6,737 nucleotides of DNA from Nitrosomonadaceae bacterium (GTDB taxonomy: Bacteria > Pseudomonadota > Gammaproteobacteria > Burkholderiales > Usitatibacteraceae), in NCBI GenBank assembly GCA_021300055.1, contig JAJTHU010000065.1, positions 1 through 6,737 of the forward strand, in the 5' to 3' direction. Numbering within the stretch: position 1 is the first letter of the stretch; each line of letters opens with the position of its first letter. A program made the translations under genes and the position numbers. The notes beneath the pieces were generated by a model. That model was not told where the DNA came from and did not search any database. It saw only the letters and a program-made list of their open reading frames with translations. Below, piece after piece: positions 1-5,393 of the stretch.

Positions 1-1
1 A

Positions 2-550
2 GCGCTAGCGCTAACCGCCGCGGTGCAGTCGCCCGGCGATGTGGATGCGGTCATCGGCCTTTCGCCTGCCTATCGAATCCGCTCGAATTTTCTGGCGAGG
101 CAGGCCCAATGGATAGGCGTCCTCCGTCCCTGGCTGGACTTGGGTCCGCGCGAGGATTTTGCGCGTTACGGCGCGATGCCGACGAGGGGTATTGCCTCCA
201 CTATGGCCGTGCTGGGTACCCTGGAGGCGCAGATACGTAGACAAGGACCGCTAAGGACGCCCTGGCTGGTCGTGCAGAGCGAGGATGACGAAGTGATCGA
301 TGTGGCCTGGAATCGGCAATTCTTCGCCAACCATGTCGGTGATTCGCGCAGCAAGTTCCTCAATTACTTTTCTATCCCGCCGGCGCAAACAGAGGGCGAT
401 CGGTTGGTTTGGCTCCCGGCGGCTGACCCCTCGCTGCGGGTGGTGGGAATTTCCCATCTCGCTGTGCACATCTCACCAGAGAACCCGCACTATGGTGAGT
501 CGGGCACCTACCGCAATTGCGGCAGCCCGCCCTTCCGTACGGAAGAGTAG
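2..550 (+). CDS. Alpha/beta-hydrolase-fold protein, 5'-truncated by window edge, ending at a probable premature TAG
   Basis: The frame is already open at the window edge and reads ALALTAAVQ before the internal GTG at 23, so the true start lies upstream. That opening resembles the helix following the nucleophile elbow (G-x-S-x-G) of alpha/beta hydrolases, so the catalytic Ser is probably just outside the window. Two later family landmarks are visible: a beta-strand plus acidic loop LVVQSEDDEVID (acidic codons 284-292, probable catalytic Asp), and GISHLAVHISPENPHYG with His at 455-457, the probable catalytic His. I infer a serine hydrolase (esterase, lipase or peptidase-like); the substrate cannot be told. 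No signal peptide can be judged. The frame stops at TAG 548-550, but coding-like sequence continues in the same frame to 736 (next entry), so the gene is probably a nonsense-mutated pseudogene rather than naturally this short. The family call is moderately sure; the exact subfamily is not. Confidence 0.65.
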   Translation, partial: ALALTAAVQSPGDVDAVIGLSPAYRIRSNFLARQAQWIGVLRPWLDLGPREDFARYGAMPTRGIASTMAVLGTLEAQIRRQGPLRTPWLVVQSEDDEVIDVAWNRQFFANHVGDSRSKFLNYFSIPPAQTEGDRLVWLPAADPSLRVVGISHLAVHISPENPHYGESGTYRNCGSPPFRTEE

Positions 551-736
551 GTTCGAGCATGCAAACAAGCGCAGCGGGTGTGGTATGGCGTTGGAGGGCA
601 GTCGCCACCTCCCGGAGAGGCGGGTGCGCGCGCGACGTTCAATCCCCACTATTGGGATCTTGAACTTCGAATTGGCGAGTTCCTTAACAGGGTTGATGGT
701 CAACATAGGTCTGCAATGGAAATGGCTACGTTCTGA
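551..736 (+). pseudogene. In-frame C-terminal continuation of the hydrolase gene beyond the TAG at 548-550
   Basis: Reading on in the same frame after TAG 548-550 gives 61 further codons to a TGA at 734-736: VRACKQAQRVWYGVGG, then a Pro/Gly stretch, then ATFNPHYWDLELRIGEFLNRV. The last part reads as an amphipathic C-terminal helix, and NPHYWDLELRIGEFL looks like the end of a hydrolase domain rather than random translation. It joins directly to FRTEE before the stop. The simplest reading is a single-base change creating an amber codon (for example from GAG or CAG). Amber readthrough or a sequencing error are alternatives. The following bases show no continuation of the gene. Confidence 0.6.
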
Positions 737-914
737 GCAGCTTGTATTTGATTGAAAAGCTGGTTCGCGAATAGCGGCGGGAAGACTAGATAATCGTAAA
801 GACACTGGTCAGTCGCGCTCCCACAAATCCCGCCATAACCCTTATACGAATCTGCTTCAGTGATGCGCAGAAGCAAGCCGTATTCCGAGCAGCTTTGGCC
901 GCAGCGCTGGACTC
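737..914. other. Short gap with no recognisable gene
   Basis: This 178-bp stretch lies between the end of the hydrolase frame and the 3' end of the minus-strand HTH pseudogene. A minus-strand frame runs through it, but its translation shows no known motif. I see no tRNA, strong hairpin or clear repeat. It is probably decayed spacer where the hydrolase locus meets the mobile-element remnants. Confidence 0.4.
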
Positions 915-1265
915 TCAGGTTCGAAATTGAGCGAGAAGCCTTTTTTCCTGCTGCTTCCAGTCCGCCGGGAACGGCTCCAGCAGGTGTCGCATCGCTAGCC
1001 AAGCGGGGTGCTTGCCATCCAGGATCGCCTGCACGACGACCGGCGAGAGGTAGGCCAGCCGTAGGATTCGACTGACATAGGACGGATTGATTTTTCGGCT
1101 GCGGCCAAGTCCTCAATGGTCGCGTACGTGCCGTCGTACAGAAATCGCTGCCAACGGAAACCGCGCGCGATCACTTTGATCATGGTGTTGTCTATGGTCG
1201 CCTCACGGCGTACCACGCCCCGAGATCCATCAGGCCGCACGATCACAGTCCAGTATTCCGCCGCA
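915..1265 (-). pseudogene. Recombinase-associated helix-turn-helix protein, frameshifted and 5'-truncated by an IS element
   Basis: Reading the minus strand leftward from about 1265 gives VIVRPDGSRGVV, then DNTMIKVIARGFRWQRFL and YATIEDLAAAEK. After a T run at 1091-1095 (A run on the coding strand) the sense frame shifts by one base and continues as NPSYVSRILRLAYLSPVVVQAILDG, then WLAMRHLLEPFPADWKQQ and LLAQFRT, ending at TGA (915-917 on the plus strand). This pattern (IARxxRWxxxL, TIxxLAAAEKI, YVSRILRLxxLSPxxVxAIL) is typical of small ParB-like HTH proteins encoded next to serine recombinases of phage or integrative origin; the AAEKINPSYVSRILRL part is the HTH. Restoring one A in the A run repairs the frame. 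The N-terminus is missing: upstream of 1265 the sequence becomes the presumed IS21 end. The gene is therefore doubly inactivated. No recombinase is left in the window. Confidence 0.72.
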
Positions 1266-1304
1266 TGTCGGGCCAGCATTCCGGCTGAAGCCGGGCCAAG
1301 CTGG
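1266..1304 (+). repeat. Probable IS21-type left terminus with repeated GGGCC motifs
   Basis: The stretch begins TGTCGGGCCAGC and carries GGGCCAGC (about 1270-1277) and GGGCCAAGC (about 1292-1300). Between them is the perfect palindrome CCGGCT-GA-AGCCGG (1281-1294). IS21-family left ends usually hold two or more such repeats bound by IstA. No right-end partner exists in the window, so the inverted repeat cannot be confirmed here. Confidence 0.45.
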
Positions 1305-1338
1305 AGCGGGATAACCCTGCTACCGTCGTTGCCTTTTT

Positions 1339-1346
1339 GGAGGTGA
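1339..1346 (+). promoter_or_regulatory. Strong Shine-Dalgarno GGAGGTGA of istA, deciding for the GTG start at 1349
   Basis: GGAGGTGA is a full-length match to the anti-Shine-Dalgarno. With the GGAGG core at 1339-1343, the GTG at 1349 lies 5 bases downstream. The TTG at 1337 would overlap the site, and the ATG at 1370 is too far away. The GTG at 1343 lies inside the site and is unlikely. Confidence 0.6.
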
Positions 1347-1348
1347 CG

Positions 1349-2446
1349 GTGGCGCAATCAACGTTATCCATGCGCAAGATTTCAGAAGTACTCAGGCTCA
1401 AACACGAGCAAGGTTTGCCTGAACGCACCATTGCTGCCACGTGTGGCATGGCGCGCTCGACCGTCCAAAGCCTTCTTAGCCGCTGCCGCACCGCCGGTCT
1501 GGGCTGGCCGTTGTCAGCCAAGATGGACGAAGCCGCGCTCCATGCGCTGGTCTATCCAGCCACCCCATGCGACAACGACATCGTGCTCCCGGACTTCGCC
1601 GCCATCGAGAAGGAGCGCACCAAGAAAGGCGTGACGCTCCTCCTGCTGCGGCAAGAGTACAAGGCAGTCCACCCCAACGGGCTGCAATACAGCGCCATCT
1701 GCGAGCGCATTGCCGCTTTCCGGCAGACGCAGGATGTCGTACTGCGCCAGAGCTACCGCCCTGGCGAGAAGCTGTTCGTCGATTTCGCGGGGCCAACGCT
1801 GTGCATCACAGACCGCGAAACAGGCGTGGTAAAGCAGGCCTCCATCTTTGTCGCCGCGCTGGGTTACTCCAACTACACCTGTGCGCTGGCCACCCCCGGT
1901 CAGACCACCGCCGACCGGCTCGACGGACAACGTGGCGTGCTTGAATTCATCGGCGGTGTGCCGGAGGTGATCGTGCCGGACAACCCCAAGGCACTCGTCA
2001 CCAAAGCTTGTCGCTATGAGCCTGATCTGAATCCGGCCTACCAAGACTTTGCACGCCACTATCAGACCGCCGTGGTGCCGGCACGCGTCAGAAAGCCGCG
2101 CGATAAGGCCAAGGTCGAAGGTGGTGTACTGATTGTCGAGCGCTGGATTCTGGCGCGACTTCGGCATCACACCTTCTTCTCAGTGGCTGAGGCCAATATT
2201 GCCATCGGCGACCTGATCGATGAACTCAATGGCCGCCCGTTCAAGAAGCTCCCGGGCAACCGGCGAATGCGTTTTATCGAAGAGGAACGCGCGCGCTTAA
2301 ATCCACTCCCGGCGACTGCGTATGAATTCGCCCGCTGGAAGCCTGCGCGGGTGCATTTGGACTATCACAGGCCCCGCTCACGCGGGGCCTTGTTCCGGGG
2401 GAGCGCTGCGCGGGGGCCGCGATGGCCCGAGCTGCTAGTCCACTAA
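1349..2446 (+). pseudogene. istA: IS21-family transposase IstA, C-terminally truncated and fused to unrelated sequence
   Basis: IstA cuts and joins DNA strands during transposition with help from the IstB ATPase. Numbered from GTG 1349, the N-terminus has an HTH (ISEVLRLKHEQGLPERTIAATCGMARSTV, about residues 11-40). The DDE catalytic core is intact: Asp145 in LFVDFAGP, Asp211 in VIVPDNPKALV and Glu257 in KPRDKAKVEGGV. Similarity runs to WKPARVHLDYH (about residue 340). Full IstA proteins run on to roughly 500 residues with a beta-rich C-terminal domain (the segment after LDYH usually reads like VEVDGHYYSVP). Here the frame instead passes into the host hairpin and adds 25 unrelated residues, ending at TAA 2444-2446. 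That tail overlaps the 3' end of the convergent response-regulator gene by 12 bp. istB is absent. All catalytic residues are present but the protein is very unlikely to transpose anything. Confidence 0.88.
2369..2390 (-). terminator. GC-rich hairpin downstream of the response-regulator gene, probable rho-independent terminator that has lost its T tract
   Basis: AGGCCCCGC (2369-2377), a TCAC loop and GCGGGGCCT (2382-2390) form a perfect 9-bp stem. It lies 45-66 bp beyond the stop of the minus-strand response-regulator gene, where a terminator is expected. Read on the minus strand the stem is followed by GTGATAG, which belongs to the IS fragment, rather than a T run. The IS junction thus coincides with the outer base of the stem and probably replaced the U tract. 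On the plus strand it is followed only by TTGTT. Its efficiency is therefore doubtful in both directions. Confidence 0.55.
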
Positions 2447-3067
2447 CTTATTCTTCAGCGCGTAGTGCGTCAGTTCAGCGTTGTTGCTGAGGCGCATTTT
2501 TTCGAGAAGGCGCGAGCGGTAAACGCTGACCGTCTTGGGAGAGATAGCAAGAATTTCGGCAATGTCCGAGAGCTTCTTTCCCGACGCAATCAAGCGAAGC
2601 GTCTGGAACTCGCGATCTGATAGCGATTCGTGCGGCATTTCATCAACGTCAGCAGTCAGGCTATTTGCCATTGCCTCGGCGATTTCCGGTGTGATGAACT
2701 TCTTGCCCTGCGCGATCTTCTCTAGCGCGCTTACCAACAGCTCCGGCGCGCTCGTCTTCGTCAGGTAGCCGAAAGCGCCAGCGCGCAATGACCTAACTGC
2801 GTACTGGTCTTCAGAGAACATCGACAACATCAGCACGCGTATTTTCGCGTCCGCCTCGCGCAACGACTTGAGGATGTCGATGCCATTTTTCCCCGGCAGG
2901 TTGATGTCGAGGATGATGATGTCGAAGACTGTGTCCTTCATCAACTGGCGTAGCTCAGTGTAGTCTGAGGCTTCACCAACGATTTCAATTTGCTTTGAGT
3001 CTTCGAGTGCTAAGCGGATCCCGCGCCGCACGAGCAAGTGATCGTCAACGAGGATGACGCGAATCAT
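2435..3067 (-). CDS. NarL/FixJ-family response regulator (REC + LuxR-type HTH)
   Basis: A 210-residue cytoplasmic transcription factor of normal family length. The receiver domain (about 1-120) has the acidic pair Asp8-Asp9 (VDDH), the phospho-acceptor Asp54 (IIILDINLPGKNG), the switch Ser82 (VLMLSMF) and the conserved Lys104 (GYLTKTSAP). The C-terminal GerE/LuxR-type HTH (about 145-205) begins LSDREFQTLRLIASGKKLSDIAEIL and has the recognition helix SPKTVSVYRSRLLEKM. The gene starts with ATG at 3065-3067, overlapping the stop of the upstream kinase gene by 4 bp (ATGA), so the two are translationally coupled and almost certainly a cognate pair. Phosphorylation by the HisKA_3 kinase should trigger dimerisation and DNA binding. 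Target genes are unknown; the divergent intergenic region upstream of the kinase is a candidate for autoregulation. It ends with TAG and its 3' end overlaps the chimeric istA tail. Confidence 0.95.
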   Translation of the reverse strand: MIRVILVDDHLLVRRGIRLALEDSKQIEIVGEASDYTELRQLMKDTVFDIIILDINLPGKNGIDILKSLREADAKIRVLMLSMFSEDQYAVRSLRAGAFGYLTKTSAPELLVSALEKIAQGKKFITPEIAEAMANSLTADVDEMPHESLSDREFQTLRLIASGKKLSDIAEILAISPKTVSVYRSRLLEKMRLSNNAELTHYALKNKLVD

Positions 3068-4224
3068 TTGTCACCTCCGCTGGGGGGCTCGGAGATGGGC
3101 ACAGTAATCAGCGCGCTTAAACCGGTGGCATTTCCCTCGTGAACCGCATCAAAGTCAATGGTGCCACCGATGGCCCGCACGCGCTCCCGCGCGGCAAAGA
3201 TCCCAAACCCGCGCGAACCGAGTAGCTGGCCGATGGTACAGCCTTTGCCGTCATCTCGAACTTCAATCGAGAGCTCGGCATCGACCAGAAAAACCGCGCA
3301 CCATATGTTCTCGGCGCCCGAATGTTTCTCCACGTTCTCGATCAATTCCCTTACCGCGTCGTAAAGCGGAATCGCGATAGCGACGGGCAGAGAGATATCG
3401 CGCGGATTGGTGGCGAGGTGCGGCGTGATCAATGCCCGCTTCTTTAGTTGGGTCATCTGCCATTCAATGGCGGGGATGAGCCCTTGGTCTAGTAGGCTCG
3501 TTCTCAGGCCGGAGTAAAGCTTTTGGCTGCTCTCAACCGCCATCTGTACAAACTGCTCGACTTCGTGAATCTGTTTGGCGAGTTCAGTACCTGCTGGCGA
3601 TGCTACTTGTGTGTCAAGGCTCATGCGCTCAAGACGCTTGAGGGCGAAATTGGCCGCCAACAAGCTGCCGCCGATAGTGTCGTGAATCTCCTTACGGACC
3701 ACCTCACGGTCGCGTTCGCGAATGTTCGTGAGGTACAGGGCGAACTCACGCAGCCTCGCCTCGCTGGCCTCGAGATCTTGGACGGCCTTTTTTTGGGATC
3801 GGCGTAACTTAGCTGATTCGATGGCGCGGGCGATTGCTACCGGCAAACGGGTGAGTCTTCCCTTTATTAGATAGTCGTCGGCGCCGTTGTGCATGGCCTC
3901 GACAGCGAGGTCCTCGCCCATCTGTCCTGAAACAATGATGAACGGCACGCTCGCCTGCCACTGTTGGACCAATTCAAGCGCGCGGGTGGAGGTAAGGTCG
4001 GGTAACTGGTGGTCGGAGAGGACGATATCCCAAGTCGCGCCCCTAAGGGCTTCCACTAGGTTTGCTTCGTTTTCGACGCGGGTGGTCTCGGCATCCGGCC
4101 AATCTGCGACGACCGTGTGCAGCAGCAACTGGTAGTCGAGTTCCGAATCCTCAATACACAGGACGCGTAACGCCCTAGGGGTGGAAAACGGGTTATCAGG
4201 AGCGGGGGGAGCCCAGTGGCGCAT
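3064..4224 (-). CDS. Soluble hybrid sensor kinase: N-terminal REC, HisKA_3, HATPase_c
   Basis: A 386-residue histidine kinase without transmembrane segments or signal peptide. The N-terminal receiver (about 18-135) has Glu25-Asp26, the phospho-acceptor Asp71 (IVLSDHQLPD), Ser99 in PFIIVSGQMGED and Lys121 (DDYLIKGRL). This is the VSGxxGED type of receiver often found at the front of sensor kinases. A charged, probably coiled-coil linker (about 136-172) follows. The HisKA_3 segment is RDREVVRKEIHDTIGGSL with phospho-acceptor His181. The ATPase domain shows the N box ELIENVEKHSG (Asn297), the D/G1 box RDDGKGC and the G2 box SRGFGIFAARERV. The class is the NarX/DegS type that partners with NarL-type regulators, and such a regulator is encoded immediately downstream with a 4-bp overlap. 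Input must come through the REC domain or a partner protein. ATG at 4222-4224 is the only start before an in-frame stop upstream, though no good Shine-Dalgarno precedes it. Confidence 0.94.
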   Translation of the reverse strand: MRHWAPPAPDNPFSTPRALRVLCIEDSELDYQLLLHTVVADWPDAETTRVENEANLVEALRGATWDIVLSDHQLPDLTSTRALELVQQWQASVPFIIVSGQMGEDLAVEAMHNGADDYLIKGRLTRLPVAIARAIESAKLRRSQKKAVQDLEASEARLREFALYLTNIRERDREVVRKEIHDTIGGSLLAANFALKRLERMSLDTQVASPAGTELAKQIHEVEQFVQMAVESSQKLYSGLRTSLLDQGLIPAIEWQMTQLKKRALITPHLATNPRDISLPVAIAIPLYDAVRELIENVEKHSGAENIWCAVFLVDAELSIEVRDDGKGCTIGQLLGSRGFGIFAARERVRAIGGTIDFDAVHEGNATGLSALITVPISEPPSGGDK

Positions 4225-4484
4225 GAATCGTGAGAAGCCCGTAGAGCAATTGGCTGAAATACCGCACGAACCGTGTGCTTATCCGTGCCTTGGAAGGACC
4301 GAGCCGGTCTGAAAATCCTTTGCAGTTTAGGGCGTATTGCGTGCATTGGCGGGCAATACGTGGCAAGCGACCAAACACCGACTTAAGGCAGGCCGAGTCT
4401 AGCACGGACGTGCGTGGCGGCATGGTCTTGTGACGGGGCTGGACGCGTGGCCTACAGATAACGCAACACATTCTTTGGTGCTAA
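4225..4484. promoter_or_regulatory. Divergent intergenic region between the kinase operon and the chemosensory operon
   Basis: This 260-bp region must hold the promoters for both operons. No coding sequence is evident. It contains an 8-12-8 inverted repeat (4333-4360), a 12-bp palindrome GCACG-GA-CGTGC (4402-4413) and a GACCG-AGC-CGGTC dyad (4297-4309). A weak sigma70-like candidate for the plus strand is TTGTGA (4428-4433) with TACAGAT (4453-4459), but its 19-bp spacer is long. I see no convincing sigma28 (FliA) promoter, although chemotaxis genes often use one. Confidence 0.5.
4333..4360. repeat. Inverted repeat CGTATTGC-N12-GCAATACG, possible operator
   Basis: The 8-bp arms (4333-4340 and 4353-4360) are exact reverse complements around a 12-base spacer, roughly midway between the two divergent start codons. 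There is no T tract, so it does not look like a terminator. The position suits an operator for a dimeric regulator, possibly the NarL-type protein encoded at 2435-3067, but that assignment is inference. Confidence 0.4.
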
Positions 4485-4904
4485 ATGAATTCATCCTCGA
4501 TCAGCAGTGTTGCCGCGCCGGAAAGTTCGGTCATCGGCTCTGTCGCGCCGCAGTTGCGGCTGGCGCAGTCTGAATTGACCCGAGTACAGAGCATTATTGA
4601 TGATGCGTCATCGCAATTGATGACCAGCTTTGATGTGCTGCGCGAGGGCATCGTGCAGCGCTCGGACAACTGGGTGGGCACGCCAGAGGGGCAGGCGATC
4701 TGCACCGCGATGACTGCGTTGCAGTTCCAAGATATGGTTGGCCAGTTGATGTCAGGTGTCAGCAATCGTATTCACGTTGCGGCTCAACTGCTCGACTCTC
4801 CCGAGGCCGTTGGTGCACCAGATGGTTCTTCAACTGCGGCTGGGTTCCCGCGCGAGGTTGTGGCGCAAAAAGACATCACCGTGGGCGATATCGAGTTGTT
4901 TTAG
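4485..4904 (+). CDS. Small CheZ-like protein with DxxxQ phosphatase signature and acidic C-terminal tail
   Basis: A 139-residue soluble protein directly upstream of cheY. A helical stretch (about 25-105) contains ALQFQDMVGQLMSGVSNRI. Asp83 and Gln87 in FQDMVGQ align exactly with the E. coli CheZ motif FQDLTGQ, whose Asp143 and Gln147 drive dephosphorylation of CheY-P. The protein ends in GDIELF, an acidic-hydrophobic tail joined by a flexible Ser/Gly/Ala stretch, reminiscent of the CheY-binding C-terminal helix of CheZ (ending DDLLDSLGF in E. coli). It is much shorter than E. coli CheZ (214 residues), so the long hairpin helices are reduced. The likely role is a CheY-P phosphatase for the adjacent CheY. 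Alternatives are a CheY-binding adaptor or a degenerate receptor-derived protein sharing the helix motif. ATG 4485 has only a weak upstream GGTG, so initiation may be inefficient. No gene symbol is assigned because identity with cheZ is not proven. Confidence 0.72.
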   Translation: MNSSSISSVAAPESSVIGSVAPQLRLAQSELTRVQSIIDDASSQLMTSFDVLREGIVQRSDNWVGTPEGQAICTAMTALQFQDMVGQLMSGVSNRIHVAAQLLDSPEAVGAPDGSSTAAGFPREVVAQKDITVGDIELF

Positions 4905-4970
4905 TACACCCACAAAACTTCTTTGTTTCTGATCAATTTGTCGACTTACAGACACTAAAGGACTACTGCC

Positions 4971-5333
4971 ATGCAATCGATTTTGGCTGTTGATGATTCC
5001 AAATCCATTCGTCAAATGGTCGCGTTCACGCTGAAGTGCGCGGGCTATGACGTGATCGAAGCCGAAGACGGTGCTGATGCACTTCAGAAGGCCAAGGGGC
5101 GAACCGTTAATCTGGTGTTGACTGACCAGAACATGCCAAATCTCGACGGGATTTCACTGGTCAAGAACTTGCGCAGCATGCCGAGCTATGCGACGACGCC
5201 AATTTTGATACTGACAACGGAATCGTCGGACGAGATGAAGAGCAAAGGCCGCGAGGCGGGGGCAACCGGATGGCTGGTCAAGCCGTTCGACCCGAACCGT
5301 CTGGTCGAGATCGTCAAGAAAGTAATCCGTTGA
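4971..5333 (+). CDS. cheY: Single-domain chemotaxis response regulator CheY
   Basis: A 120-residue stand-alone receiver with no output domain, usual for CheY, which when phosphorylated by CheA binds the flagellar switch or another target. Key residues are present: Asp8-Asp9 (VDDSKSIRQM), phospho-acceptor Asp52 (LVLTDQNMPNLDG), Thr82 at the switch position (LILTTES) and Lys104 (GWLVKPFDPNRL). Two positions differ from E. coli CheY: Thr83 in place of Ala88, and Trp101 in place of the switch aromatic Tyr106. The G-W-x-V-K-P-F form is frequent in CheY proteins encoded at the head of cheA operons. The start is supported by AAGGA (4958-4962), 8 bases before ATG. It lies 66 bp after the CheZ-like gene and 60 bp before cheA with no intervening terminator, suggesting one operon. 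Confidence 0.95.
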   Translation: MQSILAVDDSKSIRQMVAFTLKCAGYDVIEAEDGADALQKAKGRTVNLVLTDQNMPNLDGISLVKNLRSMPSYATTPILILTTESSDEMKSKGREAGATGWLVKPFDPNRLVEIVKKVIR

Positions 5334-5384
5334 TCATTCGCGCAAGTGCGGATGAAGTCGCAACGACTAATGAGATAAGCAAGC

Positions 5385-5389
5385 GAGGA
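5385..5389 (+). promoter_or_regulatory. Ribosome binding site GAGGA deciding for the GTG start of cheA at 5394
   Basis: GAGGA ends 4 bases before GTG 5394. An in-frame TAA at 5376-5378 excludes any start further upstream. The next possible start, TTG 5418, has no Shine-Dalgarno at a suitable distance. Confidence 0.6.
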
Positions 5390-5393
5390 TGCT

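Larger units (their letters stand above)
1266..2368 (+). mobile_element. Truncated IS21-family insertion sequence (left end plus most of istA; istB and right end lost)
   Basis: The element is defined by an IstA-type DDE transposase gene and a plausible left terminus at 1266 starting TGTCGGGCC, as IS21-family ends start with TG. The terminus holds repeated GGGCCAGC / GGGCCAAGC motifs and a small palindrome, like the multiple transposase-binding sites of IS21 ends. Minus-strand coding similarity of the HTH pseudogene stops about here, which supports the boundary. On the right, IstA similarity ends after VHLDYH (about 2367). From 2369 the sequence is the hairpin of the neighbouring operon. No istB ATPase gene or right inverted repeat is present, so the remnant should be immobile. 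The left boundary is an estimate from pattern; the right boundary is good to a few bases. Confidence 0.75.

Noticed and set aside
1..12. 12-bp perfect palindrome AGCGCTAGCGCT at the window edge
   Set aside because: It encodes ALAL within the hydrolase frame and is easily explained by Ala/Leu codons; there is no flanking evidence for a site.
300..755. Plus-strand frame of 151 codons overlapping the hydrolase
   Set aside because: It is rich in Arg/Ser/Pro with no motif and overlaps the better-supported hydrolase frame, which itself continues to 736.
700..1116. Minus-strand frame of 138 codons
   Set aside because: It overlaps the HTH pseudogene in the wrong frame for most of its length, and the rest (700-914) shows no recognisable domain.
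1514..2170. Minus-strand frame of 218 codons antisense to istA
   Set aside because: It is a GC-rich shadow of the conserved DDE transposase frame and has no independent motif.
2414..2428. GGGCC-GCGAT-GGCCC dyad just beyond the response-regulator stop
   Set aside because: The stem is only 5 bp with no T run on either strand; the 9-bp hairpin at 2369-2390 is the better terminator candidate.
4428..4459. Sigma70-like TTGTGA / TACAGAT pair upstream of the CheZ-like gene
   Set aside because: The spacer is 19 bp and both boxes match poorly, so I mention it only as a weak candidate and do not list it as a promoter.
4912..4928. Small hairpin ACAAA-ACTTC-TTTGT followed by TT after the CheZ-like gene
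   Set aside because: The five-bp AT-rich stem is too weak for a terminator, and cheY follows closely in the same direction.
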